Source: Periplaneta americana | Lineage: Eukaryota; Arthropoda; Insecta; Blattodea; Blattidae | Reading direction: 5' to 3' | Assembly (NCBI RefSeq): GCF_040183065.1 | Contig: NC_091119.1 | Location: 101,799,774 to 101,863,773, forward strand | DNA: 64,000 bases | In this document: positions 1 through 11,655 of the stretch, piece by piece | Layout of the letters: each line of letters starts with the position of its first letter | How positions within the stretch are numbered: position 1 is the first letter of the stretch | Made by a program: the position numbers and the translations under genes | The notes under the pieces: generated by a model | Databases searched by the model: none | Seen by the model: only the letters and a program-made list of their open reading frames with translations | Told to the model about the DNA's origin: nothing

Positions 1-44
1 TTAAGGGCTATAAATGCCGTAATTTGGCTCACTTTCCAAAAAAA

Positions 45-655
45 TAAAGATTGATGCATTAAATTAATCTTATTCCTGAATGAGTGGATTCTATGTTACA
101 TTCAGAGTTCACTTTCTCTGAAAATTTTCTCTGTCACAGATAGATCTCCCTATAGACCTAAAATACTGCAAGAAACTTTGATGATCGAATCAGCGAATTA
201 CATGTAGAATCCTGGAATTGTTTCGAAAGTTCTGAAAGACTTGTAAAAGCCGTCTATAAAATTTTCGGAAAGCTTGGAATTTAATTTAACACAGCCAGTG
301 ATAACAGGCGTAGATAGAATAGGGAAAGGGACTCGTGTGCTGGGGAAGTGAGTTTGATTACACTCCGGCTCACTGATTATATTAGCATATATTTTTTCTT
401 TCAACGCTCTTGGAAGTAGTGTCGAAAATGCAGTACACAGTGTAACTTTCTACATTTGAATGAGGAAAGATAAACTGTAGGCCAATGCACTTTTTTTTCT
501 TTCCCGCAACTTATATGTCTGTTATTTAACGAGGTCACTCATCGACTGAATTAGTGGAATGGAGAGGTTATTAAGGCAAAATGAAAGGGTTATGTGACCC
601 AAACAAGTGATCAGACCAAGTGGGATACAAGCAGTTGTGGAATTCAATATATTTC
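45..655. repeat. Repeat A, copy 1
   Basis: About 610 bp that reappear in the same orientation at 16035-16652. Shared blocks include TTATTCCTGAATGAGTGG, ATACTGCAAGAAACTT, TCTGAAAGACTTGTAAA and AGACCAAGTGGGA. The copies differ by many substitutions and small indels, so this is an old interspersed repeat. No terminal repeat or coding sequence is visible, so the element class is unknown. The homology starts near the window edge, so the left boundary may lie further out. Confidence 0.8.
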
Positions 656-1013
656 AATTGCTGTCAATGTTGAGACCACTTCGATAATAGTAGCTCCAAA
701 GAAGAAAGATGAGTTCATGTCAATTTAGTTGTTATTAAGGGACCTGTGGCCACCTTTAAGGCCTTTGATATTGTGAGTTCATAACGTGGACGAAAAATTA
801 CAAACATTTCGTAGCACTTGTTCAGTCACACAATATATTCCTGTTAAATTAGAGATACCGTAGGTGAAGATTTTCATAACAGTTACTTGAATTTGAATTA
901 AATTTAATAATAACTGTAAACTTATTGTAATGCATTATGCCTGTGTTTCTCAAACTTTTTCCATTTCCGATCACTTTTAACATATTGTACAAACTTAGAA
1001 TTCTTGTAGTCCA

Positions 1014-1015
<2 letters not shown>
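656..1015. other. Unassigned non-coding stretch
   Basis: AT-rich sequence between repeat A and the ATT microsatellite. I see no open coding signature, terminal repeats or RNA gene here. Confidence 0.6.

Positions 1016-1072
<57 letters not shown>
1016..1072 (+). repeat. (ATT)n microsatellite
   Basis: Uninterrupted ATT/TTA trinucleotide tract of about 19 units. One of several such tracts in the window; some of the others abut RTE-type LINE fragments. Confidence 0.95.
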
Positions 1073-1075
<3 letters not shown>

Positions 1076-1551
1076 CATAGGCACTTCTTCACCACACTCA
1101 GGAGGAAAAACGTACATATATCATTGAAAATAACTTCAAAATTGTAACATACCATTCTAGAGACACAATGTCTTCACTGACAAGGTGATATTAGTAGGTA
1201 ACAGTTGGGCTGGGGGGTCCCTGGCAGATATTCATTATCCACAAACCCCTAAAAGCCCAACCTTGAGTGGGTATCGGACGTGCCAGCAGGTGGTGGATAG
1301 CCGAGGACCTGCACTGGGAATAATGCGAAATCACTGGGCCTGTCTCTGAATATCAAATAACAGACTGTGAACAAACTCCCCAACCCTAAAATGTTATGCG
1401 TTTCCGTGCCGATGGGGTGCATGGCACATGGGATGTGTCACTAATGGAATCTCCGAGAAACTGGCGACCTCTCGGAGTAAACAGCCTTGCACTGGCAAAG
1501 AGGGCTCTGCCAGTGTGGACTGTTTAATCCCCCCACACTCGTGGGATCTAA

Positions 1552-1935
1552 ATGAACACAAGTACAGAAATCAAACTAACTGAAACTGACCAAGGAGCCA
1601 CTTCGGCAGACTTGGCAGTACTTCCTCAGAAAAGGCTGTCGAGTCCTTGGCTGCAGGCATTGACTGCAGTCCGGAAGATTTCAGGAGCTCAAAGGAAAAA
1701 ACTCCTGAAAAATAAAAAAGTGAAAGAAGGTACTTAAACAGTTGAAAAACCGCGCAAGAATACCTCTCCAAAAGGAAAAGAAATAGCGGGACCCAGTGGG
1801 AGATTTAAAAGGCCCCACTCGGATTCTAGCACCTCTACTTCCGTCAAACAACATCCCAAAAACCACAGGAGCTTCACTGCGGAGCAGACTGTGTCTTATT
1901 GCGGGTATCAAGATGGCAGTTGTCTGTCAACGTCA
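1552..1935 (+). pseudogene. ORF1 remnant of LINE1
   Basis: Starts MNTSTEIKLTETDQ and runs open for 61 codons to a TAA at 1735. A frame change then continues the charged, serine-rich sequence (KRPHSDSSTS) and the stretch MAVVCQRHPDTKLT. Such basic low-complexity N-terminal ORFs are usual for the nucleic-acid-binding ORF1 of I/LOA-like LINEs. It lies just upstream of the RT remnant. The function is inferred from position and composition only; no zinc knuckle is visible in what remains. Confidence 0.55.
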
Positions 1936-1954
1936 TCCTGATACCAAGCTGACC

Positions 1955-3795
1955 TGGTTTAGCAGATCAATAGACACTGCACTTTTTCAGGTTTCACGAA
2001 AACTGGAAAAGACAATTAAAGCAAAGTAGGTGGCACTAGGTGCCTTCATTGATACTGAAGGCGCCTTTGACATTACCTCCTTTAAAGCTTTTACTACAAC
2101 TGCAAAGAAACATGGTATAGATGAAACCTGTATCAGATGGATTGAGTCCATCTTGAAAGGCAGAGTGGTACATACAACCCTCATGGGCAGCAATTTAGCT
2201 GCAAAGGTCATGAGTGGATGTCCACAGGGAGGTGTATTATCACCCATACTGTGAAATTTAGTTGCAAATGGATTACTGGATGAAGTCAGTAATCTAGGAT
2301 TTGATATTATGGACTATGCTGATGATATGGCCATCATAGTTCGGGGAAAATTCACGAATACCATTAGGAAACTTATGCAAGTGGCCCTAAATAAGGTAAC
2401 GACATGGGCTGAGAGAGAAGGTCTTAAGATCAGTCCTCATAAAACAGCCTTAGTACCTTTCACCAGATAAAGAAATTTGAAGGGATTAGGACCTTATTTC
2501 TTAAAGGTGAAAAACTCAAAATGGTTGAGGAAGTCAAATACTTAGGGGTGATTTTTGACTCTAAGGTAGACTGGAATCAACATTTAAAAAGAATAACACA
2601 ACGAGCAAATACAGTTTTTGAAACTGTTAGACGCACGTACGGAAAAAAATTGGGACTAAGGCCTAGTATGATTCACTGGATCTACACTAGAATAATCAGA
2701 CCATCTATAACCTATGAGCTCTCGTTTGGTGGAAAAAAGTTCTTCAAAACAACTCCAAAATCAAGCTATGCAGAATTCAAAGAACAGCCTGCATGGCTAT
2801 AATGGGAGCTATGAAAACGACTTCCACTGCAGCTATGGAAGCACTCATAAACTTGACTCCATTAGACACAGTAGGAATGGAGGAAGCGAGACTGCAACAT
2901 TCTAAGCAACTGATATTCTCAGATGTAGAGTTGGGTTTGCTGGAATTCAAGAGATTTATGGCAGATGATATACTGTGCATGGAATCAGACCATATTAATC
3001 CTGTTCGACATTATACAAAGAATTTCAATCATCATTGACTCTGAAATATGGAAAAACAAAACTCCAACATTTCCTGAGAAGTCTCTGAGGTTCACAGACT
3101 TAGGAACTGAATCAGGAGTCTATGGCATCAGACCAATGGTTAGCTTAAGCTTCCCCTTGGGTAAATATGCCACTGTTTTTCAAACACAGATATACGCCAT
3201 TATGCAATGCGTTCTTGAAAATATAAGAAGAGCTTATATAGGAAAGCAGATTCTTATATTCTCGAATAGCCAGGCTGCCCTTATGGCTTTAAATGCCATA
3301 TTGTTACTTCAGGACTGGTTCTTAACTGCCTCAATATAATTTCGATCCTGGCAGAACAGAATGAGGTTAAACTCATCTGGGTACGAGGGAAACGAAAAAG
3401 GTGACGAACATGCAAGACAAGGAGTGGCTTCAAAATATATTGTAACAGAATATCTAGTTGTTCTGTCAGAGAAGCAATTAAAAAATGGTCCAAGGTTCAA
3501 CACTACTAAACCTGGATTAAGACACCAGGTATCAATCATGGGAAACAATTTATTATTAGACCAAGCAACAAAAGAGCTGAAATATTACTACAATGTAACA
3601 GATTTCAGCTGAGAACAGTCACAGCTTTTCTCACAGGTCATGCACCTGTGAAAAAGCATCTTAATTTAATGGGCCTACTTCAAGGTAACCTACACTGTAG
3701 ATTCTGCGGGAAGGAGGCTGAAACAGCCCAGAACATTACTTGCTTCTGTGACGCATTGGCTCGCAGAAGATACCATACTTTACCTTTGGAAAAGA
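1955..3795 (+). pseudogene. ORF2 remnant of LINE1: reverse transcriptase and RNase H
   Basis: RT core motifs are readable across frameshifts and stops: FIDTEGAFD (motif A), GCPQGGVLSPIL (B) and YADDMAI (C, near 2316, catalytic YADD kept), then EVKYLGVIFDSKVDW in the thumb region. The RNase H domain follows (FTDLGTESG, FQTQIYAI, FSNSQAALMAL). At two expected RNase H catalytic positions the residues look changed: Gln where family members have Glu (FQTQIYAI), and Asn where they have Asp (SNSQAA). Stops at 2028, 2252 and others make it non-functional. It once copied the element RNA at the target site. Confidence 0.8.
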
Positions 3796-4278
3796 TTCTC
3801 TAGAACCAAAAGATTTTGAACCGAGTTCTATATCTGAACTGTATACCTTAATCAAGTTAACAGGGCTGATGAATCGGTATTATATTATAAAACATAGGTA
3901 GCACAATAAGCTTAAGGCTGTGGTGCGTCCGGAGCAATGACGGGCCTAAATGTTGGAAAAAAAATACAACCCAAATCAGATAACAGTCTCATGTGTGGAA
4001 TGGGAGGATTTCGAAGTTTCATTATTATTACACATTTATTGACGTGGGTGTAACTATAGAATTGAAACTAATTATGTTAATAATGCACATTACATTGTCT
4101 AAAAACTTGCATTTTCAGTTTACTCGAACAAAATAATCATTACGATGCAAATGTTAATATATTTTAATAGTATTTAATAATTAACATAGGCAATTATATA
4201 AAATCTGGTACTGGTACTTAATTGGCCTGTTGAGTGGTATGAATATGTTTCTTTTTAAAGGCTACAAATTTTTTGTAT

Positions 4279-5753
4279 TCAATATCCAATACAATGGCCA
4301 ACACCTTCCTAGGACTTACAAATCCAAATATCTTGGAGTTATTTTCGATAGTAAGTTAACATGGAGCAACCATTTGAAATACTTTTCTGAAAAAGCTCGT
4401 AAAAGATTCTCCCTTTTAAAAAGACTAGCAGGAAAGAAATGGGGATGCTCTAGGAATACTTTGAACATTACATACAAAATGTTTATACAGCCAGTGCTGA
4501 CATACTGCGGAGAAATTTTAATTACTTCACCTTTCATAAACGAAATAGAATATGTTCAAAACCAAGCTCTCAGACTCATTACTGGTGGAATCAAAACAAC
4601 TCCAATAGATTCTATGAGATTCCTCACTAATATTAACAGCATCAAAATGACAATAGAAGAAAAAGCACTGATTCAATATGAAAAACTTATCAGATTACCA
4701 GGAAACAATTGGCATTCATACAGTCCTCTATGTAGATTGAAAACTTAAAAAAGTTTCATATCCATTGTTCAAGAATTAAAACAGAAAATCAATATCCCGA
4801 ATTTAAAAGAAAACTTACAAATTAAACCAAACCCTTTAACTCTATTAAATATAGAATATAATCTAAATTTAACAGAAGATATACTGAAATCAGAAGTAAA
4901 CACTGAAATACTGAAACAATTGTTTTTAGAGATAATTAATATTAGGTACCCTCCACAAAACTGGCTTCATTTATACACTGACGGATCCTTGATCTCCAGA
5001 GAACAAGATGCCAGTGCAGGTGTTACGTGCTGTCTCTTCTCACTTTATAGATCTCTTGGTTATGGAACAACAAGTTTTGATGGTGAAATCATTGCAATAA
5101 GTGAAAATCTCAGGAATCTTCTATGCCACATCAATAAATTTAAGAATGTAGTTATATTGTCAGACTCCAAAGCAGCTATTCTATCAATAGTCTCTAAACA
5201 CACACCTTCATCTCAAACAGCAGAAATAACTAAAGTGCTCTCTCAATTAATATCAATCAATAAAAGAATTGTATTCCAATGGATACCATCCGATTGTGGA
5301 ATTCTGGGAAACGAGAATGCGGAAGCTTTAGCAGAGAAGGGCAGCACTGCTACTTACAGACCTGTTACTAAATCCATGTATTACTCTGTGAAAAGATTTA
5401 TTAAATCTACATACTTAGACTTTAACAAACAAAATTTGATAACACAATCCCAAGGGAAAAAATGGAACTCTCTGCATCAAAATTCACAGTTAATTCCCGA
5501 TTTACCACGAAAATCGTCTGTAGCTGCATTTAGATTGGCAACAGGCCATGATTGTTTGGCCAAACACCTGCATAGAATTGGAATATATCAGTCCCCTAAC
5601 TGCCCATTGTGCAACTCAAACCAAGAAATGGATTCTGAACCTCAAAATGTGTGCTTCAGTGGCTGGCCATGATAATATCTTTGAAAAATATTGGAGTGCA
5701 AGAGGTCAAATGACTTTATTGTCAAATGCCTGGCATTAGAAAACAACAACAAC
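4279..5753 (+). mobile_element. LINE2: 5'-truncated RNase H-bearing LINE
   Basis: A 1475-bp non-LTR insertion flanked by a perfect 13-bp target-site duplication, AAATTTTTTGTAT (4266-4278 and 5754-5766). It keeps only the RT thumb, RNase H and the zinc-knuckle C-terminus, and ends in a (CAA)n tail after the stop, as expected for 5'-truncated target-primed reverse transcription. The homologous position in repeat B copy 2 (near 48393) is uninterrupted, giving a paralogous empty site. A second fragment of the family lies at 15664-16009 on the minus strand. Confidence 0.93.
4281..5735 (+). pseudogene. LINE2 ORF2 C-terminal part (RT thumb, RNase H, zinc knuckle)
   Basis: One reading frame carries KYLGVIFDSKLTWSNHL (RT thumb) and GKKWGCSRNT, then RNase H with YTDGS, GEIIAI, SDSKAA and GNENAEALA (the catalytic Asp/Glu/Asp/Asp positions all look present), then CPLCNSNQEMDSE. 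A TAA at 4746 interrupts the frame once. Near 5641 a one-base shift moves translation out of frame; the remaining C-terminus (ending SNAWH) is readable in the next frame. The sister fragment at 15664-16009 keeps this junction in frame. Otherwise little decayed, so the insertion is moderately young. Confidence 0.88.
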
Positions 5754-6825
5754 AAATTTTTTGTATAATTATTTGGTTTTAGGGCGGGAAGCTGTAGCCT
5801 CATTTCTCCTTCTGCATTTAGCCTATTTCGATAATTTGTTTTCATGGATAAATAGGCAGAGAATCCAGATATAAAACTGATAAATACTATATATTTTTTT
5901 AGATCTTTAATAGTATTAATGATATTAATAATGGAATATGATAATTATTAATATTTATTTTCTAATATTACGATTATACTATAACAATCATTATTGGTGA
6001 TATTTAATGTTTTTATTGATTCATATTTTCGTGACTTAGTATTCATTTTGCAGTATTCTCAAAATTTAAAGAACCGGTACTATTAAACCATTGCTCACGT
6101 GATTATACTATGTAAGCAACGATTTAAATACAATTTATGATTCACAGAATTCCTATCTTTTAGAAGCACTGCAATATAAGATTTATTTTGTTTGTATTTA
6201 TTGATAAGGAAGGATGGTCATAAAATAATGTAATGTATTAAAACCACAAAACCTCTCTGTCTCAGTCATTTTTAAATTGCATCGTGTGTTTGGTTGTGAT
6301 TTTAAATGTGCCTGTCCGATCGAGGCTTAATTATCAACCTCCAATAATATACATATTATTTTATTCTTAGAAACGCCATTGACGCTACAAAACGTAAATG
6401 TTTTTATTCCCTACTTATTGTTGCAGTTCTCAAGCAGGAATCGTAATGTAACTTAGAAAGCTTACCTCAGTAGGAAGAGCTTTATCGTAGTTGTCCCATG
6501 GGAATCGAACCGAGCTCCTCAATAAACGTACACTCCATAAAGCGCTATCTTTGCTTGCTTTATATGAAATCAAAACTCATAATGGCGGTCCAATATGTCA
6601 TTTGCATTGTTGAAGACAGCATTGTTATGCATTGAACGATGAAGGCGAATTCCATAGAGAATAAAAAAATGGAACTAGCGCCAGTGAGCACAGTTCAGTG
6701 AGTAGAAGCTGTAGGTAAAAAAACTGATAATACTTGTGTTGAGAACTTTCGACCTGATTTTAAATGTAGTCAATTGGCCGCAAGGAAATTTAAATATCGT
6801 CATTTTCATATTTTATATTTAAGCC

Positions 6826-9741
6826 ACCAATTTTCACCTCTCTGGGCTAGCAACCCATTGCGCATCATTTTCACATTGCTTTCAAGTCTCAACAGAAGCC
6901 TCGGATGACAAGGATGGATTATAACGATGACGACTCAGGCAAGAACAAGGACAAGACATGGAAAAAAGAAAATATTTTAAAATTTGGAATTTGGAATGTA
7001 CAGGACATTTAACACAAGGAAGATCAATTAGATGATATTTTAGCCAAAAAGAATATATCAATAGCAGTAATTTCGGAAACTAAAAAGAAATTGAAAGGAT
7101 CTAAAGAAACTGAAAACTACCTTCAATTCTATTCTGGTGTTGAGTAGGGCCTGAGCTGGAATCATGGTAATGATACATAAACGTTTCAGGCATGTTGTAG
7201 ATAATTATTATTACTCGAATGAATGATTGATTCAATTACGATTAAAATTGCAAAGAGGTTATCTTACAGTTATTGACATCTATGCTCCAGTAGAAGGGAA
7301 AGAAGAAGAAAATGAAGAATTTTATACTAACTTACAAAAAATTGTCAGTAAAGTTAACAAATCAGATATGCTTTCAATCATGGGAGATTTTAATGCTAGA
7401 GTGGAAATATAAAAATTGAACAATTTGTAGGTAAGTACTCATGGTGAAGACACATGTAATAATAATGGTAATAGATTAATTGATTTTGTGATGTATAATC
7501 AACTCAAAATCATGAATACAATGTTCGAACATAAAGAAAGTCATAAACATACATGGGAAGCCAGGGATTCAAAATCTATCATCGATTATATCAAATGTAA
7601 TTTTCGTTTATCAGACATGGTTATGGATGCCCGAGTTTTTAGAGGCCAGGAATTAGAAACAGATCATTATCTACTAATTAGCTCAGTACGTTTAAAACCA
7701 AGATGGTTGGGAAAGAAAACGCATATGAAAAATAATTTACTCTTCAAAGTCAGTTTACTTAGAGATTTTAGTATTGCTAATCTCTACCGAAATAGAATGG
7801 CTATTCTTGTAGATCAATTACCCCTTCTTGATAATGTTGAAGATGAATGTTTGAATATGAAACAAATTTTAACACAAGCCGCCAAAGAAAGTTTGGGACA
7901 AAAAAAGGTGTGGCTTAGAAAGAAAGGCTTGCGACAGTGTGATGATGACATAAGCAAGATAATTGCTGATAACAAACAAGCATTGAATAAATATATCTCA
8001 ACCAAGAAAGAAGAAGATCAAATTGATTATCGTAAGAAATGGGCAATCGCAAAGAGAGAAGTTCGAAAAAAACATAGACAGAATTGGATAAACTTTGTGG
8101 CATACTTAAAAAATGATATTACTCGGCCTCAATCACAGACTTATAAAATTCTTAAGAAATTAAATTGTGAAGTAAAAGATAATCTAAGAATAAATGTTAT
8201 TTCTCAGGACAATTGGTTACAGTATTTTCAACTACTATGGTCTACATCAACACAATCTCTCATGCTTCCATTTTCAACTAATCCTTTAATGAAGTTAATT
8301 TCTATGGATGAACTACAAAGAGTCTTGAAAAACAATAAATCTCCAGGAGAAGATTTAATAAATAGTGAATTATTTAAATATGCTAGCCATAAATTTCTAC
8401 AAAGATTTTTGAGATTTTAAAATTTGATATGGGAGGGACAAGGATTTCCAGAAAGCTGGACTAAATCTATTGTAATCCCTATACATAAGAGAGGAGATTT
8501 GAAAATTACAGATAACTATAGAGGAATAAGTTTATTGAACGCAGGATATAAAATTTATGCAAATATTTTGAAAAACAAACTCAATAAGCATTACGACAAT
8601 ATTATCAGTGAGGAACAAAATGGTTTTCGTCGAGGAAGGTCCTGTTGTGATGGATATTTCGCATTGAAATTACTGGTTGAGAAACATAGAGAATTTAATC
8701 TAGAAACGCATATGGCATTCATTGACTTTAAAAAGGCTTTTGATAAAGTTAATCGGAATAAATTACTTCAGATTTTGGCAGATGATCAAGTGCCTCAACA
8801 GATTATACAAAATATTTACAATATATATAAAACAACCATCATAGCAATTCGAAGCAACAATAAACTGTCACAATGGCGACCCATTTATAGTGGAGTACGA
8901 CAAGGCTGTGGCCTTTCACCACTTCTGTTTATTATATATATAAATAGAATCATTCAAGATTGGCGACAGACACGCCATGGATTTATTCCAATTAATCGAA
9001 ATTTGCAGCTTGATGCTTTACTTTTCGCTGATGATTTAGTTCTCATGGCATCAACTGAGGATGATTTACAATATTCAGTACACAATTTAAATATGGTCAG
9101 TGAAAAATATAACATGGAAATTAATATTGAAAAATCGAAAATCATGTCATTTTGTAGGAAATTCCCTGTACCAAGTAAAATTTGTTTGAATAATAAAATA
9201 ATAGAAAGAGTAAATACCTTCACTTACCTTGGCTATACACTATCACCTTATGATGAAGTAGATATTGCTGAAAAAATATGTAAATATAATAAAACAATGG
9301 GGATCATTAATAAAATCAAGAAACCTTCAGTAGTACAAAGACACACAAGAATAGGCTTGTATAAAACCTTAGCACAGCCAATATTAAGCTATGGTAGTGA
9401 AGCTTGGACTGTGAAGAATAAAGATGTCAATAGAATAACAGCAAGTGAGATGAGGTTTATGAGAGCAACAGCTGGATATACTCGCTGGGATCATAAAAAA
9501 AATGACATAATGCAAGAACTTCAAATAGAACCCATTATACAGTTCATCAGCAAATATCAACTTCAGTGGAAGGGTCATCTCGAACGAATGAATCAATGCA
9601 GAATTCCAAAAGCACTGTTTCATTACCATCCATATGGCAAAAGATCTCTAGGCTGTCCAAAGAAGAGATGGACTGAAAATTCTAGTTTGAGACTGTAACA
9701 GGCCACTTGGCCTAATACTTGTTAGGAAGATGATGATGATG
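6826..9741 (+). mobile_element. LINE3: apparently full-length EN-RT LINE
   Basis: A 2.9-kb element flanked by an 11-bp duplication, ATATTTAAGCC (6815-6825 and 9742-9752). Repeat B copy 2 has the unoccupied site (ATATTTAAACC near 49580). It has a short 5' leader, one long ORF with endonuclease and reverse transcriptase, and a 3' end with the palindromic AGGCCACTTGGCCT followed by GGAAGA(TGA)n. The same 3' end occurs in an 81-bp insertion at 52039-52119. The clade is uncertain: the peptide around GYTRWDHKKND is common in arthropod EN-RT LINEs, but I cannot place it firmly among RTE, L2 or others. Confidence 0.92.
6978..9698 (+). pseudogene. LINE3 endonuclease-reverse transcriptase
   Basis: The apurinic-like endonuclease is readable from FGIWNV through SIMGDFNARVE (catalytic GDFN) to ETDHYLL (catalytic DH). 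RT follows with FIDFKKAFDKV (A), GVRQGCGLSPLLF (B), LLFADDLVLMA (C, FADD intact) and FTYLGYTLS, then a C-terminal domain with GSEAWT and MRATAGYTRWDHKK. From 7227 to 9698 a single frame is kept, broken by stops at 7410, about 7431 and 8418. The first part needs one or two frame changes near 7000-7220. It nicked DNA and reverse-transcribed its own RNA. With so few lesions this is one of the better preserved elements in the window. Confidence 0.88.
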
Positions 9742-9752
9742 ATATTTAAGCC

Positions 9753-10070
9753 TTATTTAGGGCTTGTTCTTTCATTTGAAAAATATGTAGGGCCTACGTA
9801 TTTAAGTTTTCTGAGGATATGATATAACGTACATTTTATGATGCAGTTATGTTTTGCAGTCTTGTTACTTGATTTTTATCAGTATAACAATTCTCCGGCA
9901 GCACTCTTGAACACGACGTTACTTCAATCTATCCTTAAGGCCGGGATTACGATCGAAGTTCGTTTGCATTACGTTACATTGCGGTGAAGTACGTTGAAGT
10001 TAGACAAATACAAGCTCCGTGTATTTGATTACGGTCAACGTTAGAATGAATGAACGCATGACGGCATTGA
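9753..10070. other. Repeat B end plus unassigned sequence
   Basis: Up to 9889 this is the tail of repeat B. After that comes CCGGGATTACGATCGAAG (from about 9943), which looks like the start of a DNA-transposon end but has no partner I can find. Nothing else is recognised. Confidence 0.4.
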
Positions 10071-10074
10071 TTCA

Positions 10075-11655
10075 ACATAGATGTTGGAGAAAAGCTTCCC
10101 ACTGTGCTTTAAAAATTCCAAGTCCTCTCAAATTTCGAGGTCATATAGCATTGCATCTGGTACATCTGTTGGTAAGCCAACGATTTCCTTGACAGAACTA
10201 TGGATAAGTTTATCAATATCATTAAGAAATTTTAATTTAAGATCCTTTAACGGTGCACATTGAAATGGATAGATAAGCTGAGGCCAAATATATTGGTTTA
10301 AAATGTTCAGTTTTTGATCAGGAATGAGCAAAGGTGATGACACTAGGTGGTTGAGACTATTTGTCAATTTATTAATAATTTCTGTAGGATTAAATTTAAT
10401 TTGATCATGAAAAGTGATTCCCAAATATTTGATGTTTTCATTAGAAGTCAGACAGGATATTATAGATCCATCTATTAACTTAAAGGCTGAGAAGAGAGTT
10501 GACCTTAGTGAAGAGAAATGACTTTACTTTTATCAGTATCAATCTGCAGTCCAATTTTTGCAAGTGAGTTCTTGACTAACATTGTCAGATGTTTTGCAGC
10601 ACTATCATTTTGACTTATAAGAACTAAATCATCAGCAAAAGCTAGCACTGATATTGTTTTCAAGGTTACGAATGATATTGTAACCATATTCTTCTACAAC
10701 TTGCTTTCCACTCAATTCTTTTAAAAGAAAATCTAGTGCCATATTGAAGAGAATAGGAGAAAAAGGAGCACCTTGTACAACTAATTTTTGCATTGAGATT
10801 TCTCCTGTTTTAGATGTTCTTTTTATGGAAACACTAGTTGTATTGCCCTTAAGCAAAGCAATGATGAGATTTTTCAATTTAGAAGGAACAGGGAAAGTAT
10901 GAAGAATCTGTTCTATGTGAGCATGAGAAATATTATCAAAAACTAGTGTTATATCCAAGAATACTACTGTACAATCTTTATGTTTCAATTTGGAATCAGT
11001 TAAACAACCATTCAAAATCGATGAATTAATGTAAGCTCCTGGAGTGGCTATACATCCTCGTCGGTTGGCATTAAGGCAGAGAAACATTTTAAATTTGGTG
11101 TCATTTATTCTTTCAACAATTCGGCAGATTAAGGAGAAAATTGTGATTGGGCGCCAGTTTTTAACTTCAGCTGGGTCACCATTCTTAAAAATTAAAATTG
11201 TTCGACCATGCTTGAGAGGGAGTGGGACATAACCCCAACGAAGCATGTATGTAGCGAGATAAGAAATTGCTTTATATATTTTAAGTTCTCTTATAACTTT
11301 CATCCTTACTCCATCCTCTCCCGGGGCAGTATCAATGCGTATACTCCTACAAGCTTTGATGACGTCAGTATCTGTTATTAGTATACTTTCTTGGTCTAAG
11401 TTATCAAGATCAACATATAGATTATATCTTTCCATTAGAATATCATTTGTAGATCCAAACTGGTTATTAAAATAATCGGAAACAGTTGAGGTATTGAGTT
11501 TACATTCAATTGAATTAGAAGAAGATATTACATGACGAACAGTTCTCCTCCTTTGATAATAGTAATAAAATTGAGCTAGTTCAAAGTCAAATTTATTTTT
11601 TCTTCTTTCAGATTGTTTTCAACTGTTTTTTTCAGATTAGCTAAAGTATTCACTC
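10075..11655 (-). pseudogene. R2-like LINE reverse transcriptase remnant (LINE5)
   Basis: Minus-strand RT of the R2-like type. Reading from 11650 downward: YYYYQRRRTVRHV, APGEDGVRMKVIREL, GRTILIFKNGDPAEVKNWRP, FLDITLVFDNISH (motif A), VQGAPFSPILFN (B), AFADDLVLIS (C) and GLPTDVP. A frameshift separates 10632 from 10687; another near 10125 shifts the tail (RGLGIFKAQWEAFLQHL reads in a different frame). R2-like proteins normally end in a restriction-like endonuclease, which is absent here, so the 3' part is lost near 10075. The R2 affinity rests on remembered similarity around RTILI..GD...NWRPITI. Its 5' end meets the P-element fragment near 11655. Confidence 0.75.

Larger units (their letters stand above)
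1200..3963 (+). mobile_element. LINE1: degenerate I/LOA-like non-LTR retrotransposon with RNase H
   Basis: A rearranged non-LTR retrotransposon. From left to right it shows a GC-richer 5' region, an ORF1 remnant (from 1552), the second half of a reverse transcriptase (from about 1960), a ribonuclease H domain (about 3095-3300), a zinc-knuckle-like CRFC...C tail near 3700, and a 3' end GTCCGGAGCAATGACGGGCC. The endonuclease and the N-terminal RT are missing, so a large internal deletion joins ORF1 to RT near 1950. The last ~145 bp recur at 39531-39676, which fixes the 3' end. RT plus RNase H places it in the I superclass; the LOA/Bilbo-like assignment is from remembered peptide resemblance. 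The 5' end near 1200 is approximate. Confidence 0.8.
3964..9889 (+). repeat. Repeat B, copy 1 (split by LINE2 and LINE3)
   Basis: Composite footprint of an interspersed repeat whose second copy is at 47497-49692. Matching segments are 3964-4265, 5767-6825 and 9753-9889; the intervening DNA is two LINE insertions, each with target-site duplications. Without them the unit is about 1.5 kb. Shared blocks include TTAGGGCGGGAAG, GAGAACTTTCGACCTGATTT and TTATGATGCAGTTATG. A tRNA-like B-box (GGTTCGATTCCC on the minus strand, near 6510) is kept in both copies. No coding sequence is recognised, so the nature of repeat B is unknown. Confidence 0.85.

Noticed and set aside
6460-6550. tRNA or SINE within repeat B
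   Set aside because: A B-box-like GGTTCGATTCCC exists on the minus strand, but no proper A-box or cloverleaf was found; it is kept only as a note on repeat B.
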